DNA from: a bacterium
Lineage (GTDB): Bacteria; Cyanobacteriota; Sericytochromatia; S15B-MN24; VGJW01
Assembly (NCBI GenBank): GCA_021790035.1
Contig: JAJYIO010000153.1
Span: forward strand, 1 to 6,526
Reading direction: 5' to 3'
Length of the DNA stretch: 6,526 nt
Below the pieces are notes generated by a model that saw only the letters and a program-made list of their open reading frames with translations, did not search any database and was not told where the DNA came from. The position numbers and the translations under genes were made by a program. Below, one piece after another: positions 1 to 4,377 of the stretch. Within the stretch, counting starts at the first letter, position 1. Each line of letters opens with the position of its first letter.

Positions 1-1
1 A

Positions 2-52
2 GGCCTCATGAGCCTTCTCGAAGAGCACCGACGTCTGGAGTGCACAACGTGA
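2..52 (+). CDS. C-terminal end of group II intron reverse transcriptase/maturase (partial)
   Basis: The frame from base 2 reads GLMSLLEEHRRLECTT and then TGA at 50-52. I recall the C-terminus of the GsI-IIC reverse transcriptase ending in a similar GLKSLTQRYFELRQ segment, and this frame is the one that leads directly into domain V. Only 16 codons are visible, so the assignment rests on position within the intron as much as on sequence. The stop codon touches the first bases of the domain V stem, which is compact even for a IIC intron. The reverse transcriptase, thumb and maturase parts lie upstream of the window. Whether the protein is intact cannot be judged. Confidence 0.55.
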   Translation, partial: GLMSLLEEHRRLECTT

Positions 53-86
53 ACCGCCGTATGCCGAACGGCACGTACGGTGGTGT
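52..86 (+). ncRNA. Group II intron domain V (catalytic hairpin)
   Basis: This RNA hairpin forms the metal-binding catalytic centre of the ribozyme. By hand, bases 53-61 pair with 76-84 and include the G56-U81 wobble expected inside the catalytic triad. Bases 74-75 (CG) form the conserved two-base bulge, and 62-65 pair with 70-73 below a GAAC tetraloop (66-69). The triad is C55-G56-C57, the form known from class IIC introns (AGC in most other classes). All pairs are canonical or G-U, so the domain looks functional. Confidence 0.88.
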
Positions 87-124
87 GGGAGCTGGGAGGG
101 AGCAATCCCTCTCGGCTACCCGAT
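87..124 (+). ncRNA. Group II intron domain VI with branch-point adenosine and 3' splice site
   Basis: Domain VI supplies the nucleophile for splicing. Bases 87-101 pair with 106-121 in a continuous 15-pair stem capped by a GCAA (GNRA) tetraloop at 102-105. The only unpaired base in the stem is A118, the expected bulged branch-point adenosine. It is the seventh base from the intron end counting the last base, within the family's usual seven to eight. The intron ends with GAT (122-124), matching the usual terminal AY. The 3' exon begins at 125. Confidence 0.87.
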
Positions 125-266
125 CCTGGCGGGTGCTTTGCGTGGTCGCCGAAACCGGGATCATATCCAATCTCCTCCCTGTCCCCGCCGCGCTCGCGGC
201 TCGTATAACCGTTGTCGGGGATGGGGCGAGAGATCTTCTTATCGATGGGTTAAATCTTGGACAGGC
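125..266. other. Non-coding stretch between intron end and phosphatase stop
   Basis: I see no convincing gene here. Short frames that run through it have no recognisable sequence and no ribosome binding site. A small GC hairpin lies at 187-200 (GCCGC, loop GCTC, GCGGC). It sits inside weaker flanking arms TCCCCG (182-187) and CGGGGA (216-221), which share the G at 187 with the inner stem. There is no T-run on either side, so I do not call a terminator, although transcripts of the - strand phosphatase must end somewhere here. The first bases are the 3' exon of the intron insertion. Confidence 0.5.
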
Positions 267-1136
267 TTACTTGGTCAGCCGGCTGGCCGCGCTGGCGAGC
301 TGGCTGGCAGCGCCGGCGATCTGGCTAGCTGGCGCCCGGTGCAGGATCTGAGCCTGTTCTTGCGACGAGAGCGTCTTCCAGTGGTTGAGGAAATCGTAGA
401 TGAAGTTGACCTTGGAGTCCTCGATGCCCGCGTGGAAGTGGTAGGTGGGCATCTCGGCGATCGCCTTGTCGACCGACCAGCCCTGCACCACGACCCGGTA
501 AATGGCTGCCATCGCCCCGGTACGGTCGGACCCGTGATAGCAATGGAAATAGACCTTGCCATTGGCCGGATCCGTCACTGCCGAGAGGAACTTGATGCCC
601 TGGGCCATGGTCGGTTCGCCGATGGGCGGCTCGGGATCCTCGATGACCTTCATCCCGACCTTCTGGGCGTACTGGACGTCGGTATTGCTCTCGGGTTCGA
701 GGTTGATGACGGTGTCGACGCCCATGTTCTTGAGCGTATCGAATCCTTGAGGACCCAGCTGCTCGCCACGGAACAGGTGGTCGTCGAGCTTGCCGAGGTT
801 GGAGATGACCGGAGTGTCCTTGACCGGCTGGACCAGCCCGATGACGTCATAGGCGAACTTGCGCAGAGGCGTGGGGGTGTGATCGCCGAGCCAGGAGAGG
901 AAGTTCCCCAGCACGTGCCCGACCTTCTGCAAGGCGGTCTCACCGGAAAAATCGGGAGCCGTCCGGGCCGCCGCGCTGAGGCTCAGCTTGTCGGCAGAAG
1001 CGGCGACGCGGGTCGAGGCCTTGTCGGCGCCGATGCCCAGCAAGCCTTCGACATCGTGAGCGCTACCCGCAAGAACGTCGCCCAGCTTTGCCAGGCCGTT
1101 GCGCGCCGCGTCACTCGCGATACTCGAGATGGCCAT
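267..1136 (-). CDS. Dual-specificity/tyrosine phosphatase family protein with N-terminal extension
   Basis: A 289-residue cysteine-dependent phosphatase. The signature loop is HCYHGSDRTG at residues 198-207, with nucleophile Cys199 and phosphate-binding Arg205 (CX5R). Before it comes the usual lead-in of this family: a Leu-Phe-Arg-Gly segment at 121-124 (the 'lyRg.qp' position), then NMGVDTVINLEPE at 137-149. After the loop, AAIYRVVVQGWSVDKAIAEM (210-229) matches bacterial dual-specificity phosphatases with an HCxHGxDRTG loop. The general acid is not certain; Asp167 is a candidate. Residues 1-110 match no domain I know, are Ala/Ser-rich and contain no signal peptide or membrane helix, so the protein is probably cytoplasmic. 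The tail (268-289) is an Ala/Ser/Gln-rich repeat, encoded by GCTGGC-like repeats in the DNA. The substrate is unknown. The ATG is supported by GGGAGGA four bases upstream. It is a single gene, divergent from the AMP-binding remnant. Confidence 0.88.
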   Translation of the reverse strand: MAISSIASDAARNGLAKLGDVLAGSAHDVEGLLGIGADKASTRVAASADKLSLSAAARTAPDFSGETALQKVGHVLGNFLSWLGDHTPTPLRKFAYDVIGLVQPVKDTPVISNLGKLDDHLFRGEQLGPQGFDTLKNMGVDTVINLEPESNTDVQYAQKVGMKVIEDPEPPIGEPTMAQGIKFLSAVTDPANGKVYFHCYHGSDRTGAMAAIYRVVVQGWSVDKAIAEMPTYHFHAGIEDSKVNFIYDFLNHWKTLSSQEQAQILHRAPASQIAGAASQLASAASRLTK

Positions 1137-1140
1137 GTCG

Positions 1141-1147
1141 TCCTCCC
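1141..1147 (-). promoter_or_regulatory. Ribosome binding site of the phosphatase gene
   Basis: On the - strand the bases read GGGAGGA, then four bases, then ATG (1134-1136). This is a near-ideal Shine-Dalgarno sequence and fixes the start codon. A second GGAGG-like stretch lies just upstream (about 1153-1158) but is too far away to be used. Confidence 0.75.
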
Positions 1148-1196
1148 TAGACCTCCGTAACCCTGTTTCCTCTATCGCGGCTGCGCGGTCGCGGTC

Positions 1197-1224
1197 GATA
1201 AAATTTGGGTTGAATCACGGTTAA
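1197..1224 (-). promoter_or_regulatory. Possible weak promoter of the phosphatase gene
   Basis: This is the only AT-rich patch upstream of the gene. On the - strand it offers TTAACC (1219-1224), a 16-base spacer and TTTATC (1197-1202). Both boxes are poor matches to the sigma-70 consensus. The call rests mostly on position, about 60 bases upstream of the start codon, and on contrast with the GC-rich surroundings. It overlaps the open upstream frame of the AMP-binding remnant on the other strand. Confidence 0.2.
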
Positions 1225-1331
1225 TTCCAGCCTCGGAAAGCGCTGCGACGGCCGGGGCGCTGGAGCTGGCCGAAGCCACGAGCGGCTCCCAGAACCAGAC
1301 TCCGACCTCCGATGCAAAGGGGCCGCTCGCG

Positions 1332-2104
1332 GTGCCGGCCGTCGGCAGGGGGGACGACACTGCGGCGATCCTGTACACGTCGGGGACGGGGGGCGATCCC
1401 CGGGGGGTGGTCCTTTCCCACTCCAATTTGCTGGCCAACACGGCTGCGATCGCGCAGGTGCTCTACGTCAAGCCGCGGGATGTGCTCGGCAGCCTCTTGC
1501 CGCTGAACCACGCCTATGCCCTGGTGTGCTCTCTGATGGCCCTGGTGTCGGGGGTGCCACTGGCCGTTGCGGATAGCTTGAGGCCCGACGCCGTTTCCCG
1601 AACGCTGGTCGAGGCCCGGGTAACACTGTTGCCGGCCGTCCCGCTCGTGCTCGACCATCTTGCTCGCGCCGTCGAGGACGGCATTGCCGCCCAGCCTCCC
1701 GTCCGGCGGTGGCTCGTTCGCAGGAGCGTCCAGCTGGCCGGCTGGCTGCGGGAGCGGTTTGGCGTGCGTCCGGCAAGAATGTCTATCCCGAGGAGCTCGA
1801 GGCCCATTACGGTGCCAGTCCGCTCTTGGACCAGATCTGCGTCGTCGCTGCCCAGGACGCGGCAGGCGCGGAGATCCCCCTCGGGATCCTGGTACCGTCG
1901 TTAGCCGCCCTGGCCGACGACCCCGAAGACCACGCCATCGAGCATCGGCTGGCCCAGGAACTCGCCCGTCTCTCGGTCGGTCTGGCGGACCACAAGCGGC
2001 TCAAGAAATTCGAGATCCAGCGGGAACCCCTGCCGCTTACTCCCTCGCACAAGATCCGTCGGCATCTCGTGCGCAGCGCTCACCGGAGCTCGGGCACCTC
2101 GTGA
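1332..2104 (+). pseudogene. AMP-binding (acyl-CoA synthetase-like, ANL family) gene, internally deleted and frameshifted
   Basis: ANL enzymes activate a carboxylic acid with ATP and usually load it on CoA. The 5' part carries the ATP-binding loop, AAILYTSGTGGDPRGVVLSH at residues 11-30 from the GTG at 1332 (family form TSGTTGxPKG), and continues through LNHAYALVCSLMAL to WLRERFGVR. At about 1764-1771 the frame changes and the text jumps straight to SGKNVYPEELE, a motif near the C-terminus of these enzymes, then LPLTPSHKIRRHLV, the A10-like region with its Lys, and a stop at 2104. The adenylation core between these points, including the YGxTE and GDxG motifs (I estimate 200-300 residues), is absent. 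The N-terminal domain is missing too: the frame is open back to 1161, but no normal start with a ribosome site is seen. It cannot make an active ligase. Substrate class (long-chain acyl) is a guess from motif style. Confidence 0.82.
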
Positions 2105-2676
2105 TGCACCCGGACGCCTGGAACCCGGTTCCAGCGGCCTGCTAGACGCATGAACGCGGGCACGAGCAGGATGCGGATCACGGTGGCGTCGACCAGCACG
2201 GCCAGCTGGGCCGACGGGTCCTCACGCCTGACCCGCCGGCATAGGGCCCGGAGGCTCGCGCGCAGGCCGACGAGGATCATCGTCTCGTGTCCATGGACGG
2301 AACGAAGTCGCGGGTCCGGGTGGTCGAGGTACGAGGCCGTCTGTCCGACGAATGCCAGGCGACCGACGTCCCCGCAGGCCGCGACGAGCCACCTGCGGTA
2401 GACCGCATCCGAGACCGTGTAGCGCCGGCTCTCGAGCGCCACGACCGCCAGGTGCGCCAGCGGGCTGTGAAAATCACGGTTCAAGAGGTTCGCGACCCGC
2501 TCGGACCGGCCATGCGAGATGGCCCCCGATCCGCCCAGCAGGAGGCCGGGCAGCCGCAGCGCCCCGTAAAGGTTGGCTGCCAGCAGCAGGACCCAGAGCC
2601 GAACGACGCCCCGGCGCCGCCGGTAGACTTCGCGGCCCAAGGTGCCGAATGCGCTTCGCGGGGGCGGCAAGCTCAC
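2080..2676 (-). pseudogene. MMPL-family transporter, internally deleted remnant
   Basis: MMPL proteins are RND-like inner-membrane exporters of lipids and other hydrophobic compounds, normally about 700-1000 residues with 11-12 helices. Taking the GTG at 2674-2676, the product has 198 residues. A short basic cytoplasmic start (GREVYRRRRG) leads into helix 1 (VVRLWVLLLAANLYGALRLP), then the start of the first porter domain (SERVANLLNRDF, LAVVALES, YLDHPDPRLRS, GHETMILVGLRA). The text then runs through SLRALCRRVRREDPSAQ into LAVLVDATVIRILLVPAFM and RLAGRWN, the signature of the last helix at the C-terminus. I estimate the join at roughly 2200-2260. The many intervening helices and second porter domain are gone, yet the frame stays open. 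It cannot be a working transporter. The open frame extends up to 2829, but a consensus -10 box at 2756-2761 and the family's usual N-terminus argue for the internal GTG. It converges on and overlaps the AMP-binding remnant by 25 bases. Confidence 0.78.
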
Positions 2677-2734
2677 CGAGGCGTACCCATCCTCTGGTCG
2701 TTCCTCGCCGGGAAGATCTCGATCGCAATCGAGC

Positions 2735-2763
2735 TTGCTACGGCCGATCGGGCTTATTATAGC
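2735..2763 (+). promoter_or_regulatory. Probable promoter of the UvrC-like gene, overlapping the divergent promoter
   Basis: TTGCTA (2735-2740) and TATAGC (2758-2763) are separated by 17 bases and each matches four of six sigma-70 consensus positions. Transcription would start near 2770, about 65 bases before the GTG at 2835. Its -10 region shares bases with the TATAAT of the opposite strand, so the two polymerases could not bind together. No LexA-type box is obvious to me in this gap. Confidence 0.4.
2756..2761 (-). promoter_or_regulatory. Consensus -10 box of the MMPL remnant promoter
   Basis: The - strand reads TATAAT, a perfect sigma-70 -10 hexamer in GC-rich surroundings. The best -35 candidates, at 17-18 bases, are weak (TGCAAT at 2779-2784 or ATGCAA at 2780-2785). 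Transcription would begin near 2749, giving a leader of about 70 bases to the GTG at 2676. This favours that start over the ATG at 2829, which lies upstream of the promoter. Confidence 0.5.
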
Positions 2764-2834
2764 GAGACGACCATGGCGATTGCATGAGCTCCGCGCCGGA
2801 TGCCGAGATCGTGGCGTGACGAGGATCACCGATC

Positions 2835-3878
2835 GTGAGCGCTCCGGATTCCCTCGCCGGCCTCCCGCAGAGGCCCGGGGTCTACTCGTTTCGCGATTCC
2901 CGGGGCCGGCTGCTCTACGTCGGCAAGGCGATCAACATCCGCAACCGGGTGCGGTCGTACTTCCGAGCCGGGGGTGGGCACAGCCCGCTGACGCGGAGGC
3001 TCAAGGACATGGCTGTCCGCGTCGAGCATCGCGAGACCGGTTCGGAGCTCGAGGCCCTGGTCGCGGAAGCCCACGCCATCTTGAACTCCCAGCCGCTCTT
3101 CAATGTCCTGGGTACGGTGGAGCGCCACCATGTCTTTCTCCGGATCACGGCAGAGCCGGTGGCGCGGGTCCTGGTCACCAGCGATCCCGTCGCCGACGGC
3201 TCGCGTTACTTCGGGCCGTTCCGGCGCAAGGAGCTTGAGCCCGCCCTCGAGGCCCTGCAGAAGGTCCTGAAGTGGCGTCGGTGCACCCGCATGGCGCCGG
3301 ATCGCTGCATCGAGCGCCAGATCGACCGGTGCGCCGCTCCCTGTGTCCCGGAGCCGAACGGCGCCGGCCCGGCGTCACGACACGCCGAGGCGATCGAGGC
3401 TCTGGACCGGGTACTTTCCGGCCGGGGCAGGTGGCTGCTCGGCGACCTCGAGTACCAGATGCGTTCGGCATCCCGGGCGCTCGCGTTCGAACGCGCCGCT
3501 GCCATCCGCGATCGCCTCCAGGCCCTCGATCGCCTGATCGGCCGGGCCTCGGCGTTGCGGATCGAGGGCGTGCTCGTCACGGGCGCGCCGGGAAGCCCCC
3601 GGCTGCTGGCACTCCGGGCTGGCCGCATCGCCAGCGGCGAGGGCTTGCCTCCAGACGGCGTCCAGAGGGCCGATCTGCCAGCTTTCGTGCTGCGGTTTCT
3701 CCGGTCGGCATGGCGGCTTCCCGATCCCGGCTCGGCACGCACGGCGATGGAGCTGAGGGAGATGGATCTGGTGGCCCGCTATCTCGAGCGCCACGCCGAC
3801 GAGCTCATCCCCGTCAGCCGTCGGCGGCTCGAGGCGGCGAGCGAGGCGCTCGCCGGGCGGCTCGAGCTGAATCTTTGA
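2835..3878 (+). CDS. UvrC-like (Cho-type) GIY-YIG endonuclease lacking the C-terminal nuclease half
   Basis: Homologous to the N-terminal half of UvrC, which makes the 3' incision in nucleotide excision repair with UvrB. The 347 residues hold a GIY-YIG domain (about 8-92): GVY at 15-17, YVG at 28-30, and Tyr28, Arg38 and Glu78 at the positions of the UvrC catalytic Tyr, Arg and Glu. Cys150, 158, 166 and 170 (C-X7-C-X7-C-X3-C) match the UvrC cysteine motif reported to hold an Fe-S cluster. A UVR helix pair for UvrB contact lies at about 203-238 (LEYQMRSASRALAFERAAAI). Residues 240-347 resemble the UvrC linker. The RNase H-like nuclease for the 5' incision and the HhH pair are absent. Full UvrC is about 600 residues; E. 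coli Cho is about 295 and is another half-length 3'-incising enzyme. The GTG start has a weak GAGG ten bases upstream (2821-2824). The clean stop and intact motifs argue for a real short gene rather than a broken one. Confidence 0.87.
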   Translation: MSAPDSLAGLPQRPGVYSFRDSRGRLLYVGKAINIRNRVRSYFRAGGGHSPLTRRLKDMAVRVEHRETGSELEALVAEAHAILNSQPLFNVLGTVERHHVFLRITAEPVARVLVTSDPVADGSRYFGPFRRKELEPALEALQKVLKWRRCTRMAPDRCIERQIDRCAAPCVPEPNGAGPASRHAEAIEALDRVLSGRGRWLLGDLEYQMRSASRALAFERAAAIRDRLQALDRLIGRASALRIEGVLVTGAPGSPRLLALRAGRIASGEGLPPDGVQRADLPAFVLRFLRSAWRLPDPGSARTAMELREMDLVARYLERHADELIPVSRRRLEAASEALAGRLELNL

Positions 3879-3885
3879 CGCCTTG

Positions 3886-3916
3886 AAAACGGGCTACTGC
3901 TGGCTAGCGAGCCAGC
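3886..3916 (-). terminator. Possible hairpin terminator at the end of the fumarase operon
   Basis: GCTGGCT (3899-3905) and AGCCAGC (3910-3916) form a perfect 7-base stem with a four-base loop, overlapping the last codons of the cysteine-rich gene. Read on the - strand it is followed by a short TTTT (3886-3889), but only after nine other bases, so it is a poor intrinsic terminator. The two convergent genes are separated by only 15 bases, so any terminator must overlap coding sequence. Confidence 0.3.
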
Positions 3917-4349
3917 GCTCGTAGTCCGCGAACCCCTGGGCCTCGATGCCGGGCGGGGGACCTCCCATGGCCATGAAGGCCGCAAAGAGGGATTCGCGCA
4001 CGAACTCCGCTAGCTCCGCCGGGGGCTCTTCCTTGCCACGGTAGCCGAGCCTGTCGAGGCCGACGCGGGTCGCGCAGGTGCAAGCTTGCGTGCAGTCGCC
4101 GGCCTCGAGGAGGTCCCGGAGAGCGAAGCAGTGCTCGTACCCCAGTCGGGAGTCGTAGATCGTGCACCGGGCGGACGTCGTGTCGAGGAAGTTGCAGTGG
4201 TACTCGGTCGCGTAGTTCACGCCGAGGTCGGGCAAGAAGATCCCGATGCGGCAGCAGTTCACCTTGCAGCGGCACGGGTCGCACGCTTCGGGATCGAGCA
4301 GCGTCACCAGCGCGCCCCAGTCGACGTGATCGTTCAGGCGATCGCTCAT
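3894..4349 (-). CDS. Cysteine-rich YkgJ-type putative metal/Fe-S-binding protein
   Basis: A 151-residue soluble protein with 11 cysteines: 23, 26, 28, 32, 33, 52, 62, 74, 86, 90 and 92. The cluster CDPCRCKVNCC, then CNFLD, then CTIYDSR and a further Cys follow the layout of the YkgJ family (CxxCxxCC then C.fL then C.iY..R), annotated as zinc- or iron-chelating, with no settled biochemical role. The extra CTQACTC cluster at 86-92 is unusual to my eye. No signal peptide or membrane segment is seen. The frame is open back to 4412, inside the fumarase gene, but the ATG at 4347-4349 gives the natural N-terminus (MSDRLNDHVDW). No good Shine-Dalgarno precedes it, so translation may depend on coupling: the fumarase stop is only 28 bases upstream on the same strand. 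Operon position suggests a role in metal or cluster supply to fumarase; this is inference. Confidence 0.78.
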   Translation of the reverse strand: MSDRLNDHVDWGALVTLLDPEACDPCRCKVNCCRIGIFLPDLGVNYATEYHCNFLDTTSARCTIYDSRLGYEHCFALRDLLEAGDCTQACTCATRVGLDRLGYRGKEEPPAELAEFVRESLFAAFMAMGGPPPGIEAQGFADYERWLASQQ

Positions 4350-4377
4350 CGGCAGGGCTCGCTCGGGCCTACCGGGC

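Larger units (their letters stand above)
1..124 (+). mobile_element. 3' end of a group II intron (class C type), truncated by the window edge
   Basis: The end of a retroelement intron. The region holds, in order, the C-terminal codons of the intron-encoded reverse transcriptase, domain V and domain VI, and then stops at the expected 3' splice boundary (CGAT, 121-124). Folding by hand gives a complete domain V and domain VI with essentially no unexplained bases. The catalytic triad reads CGC rather than AGC, and the reverse transcriptase tail resembles that of GsI-IIC; both point to class IIC. Known IIC introns usually insert just downstream of intrinsic terminator hairpins. The 5' exon lies outside the window, so this cannot be checked here. 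The intron is transcribed toward the phosphatase gene at 267-1136, which lies on the opposite strand, so it does not interrupt that gene. Confidence 0.85.

Noticed and set aside
182..221. GC hairpin as a terminator for the phosphatase or intron
   Set aside because: No T-tract follows on either strand and the outer arms are far apart with much mismatch, so the call is not supported.
40..351. A 103-codon frame on + starting inside the intron
   Set aside because: It runs through domains V and VI and across the splice boundary, so it is incompatible with the intron structure and has no protein-like features.
138..1160. A 340-codon open frame on + opposite the phosphatase
   Set aside because: The opposite strand carries a full phosphatase signature and a strong ribosome site. 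This frame has no ribosome site and mirrors the codon bias.
2677..2829. The 51 extra N-terminal codons of the MMPL frame
   Set aside because: They lie across the TATAAT promoter element and do not resemble an MMPL N-terminus. The GTG at 2676 gives the usual short basic start before helix 1.
3206..3886. Several frames of 98-204 codons on both strands over the UvrC-like gene
   Set aside because: They are shadows in GC-rich DNA. Only the frame from 2835 shows GIY-YIG, Cys4 and UVR motifs in order.
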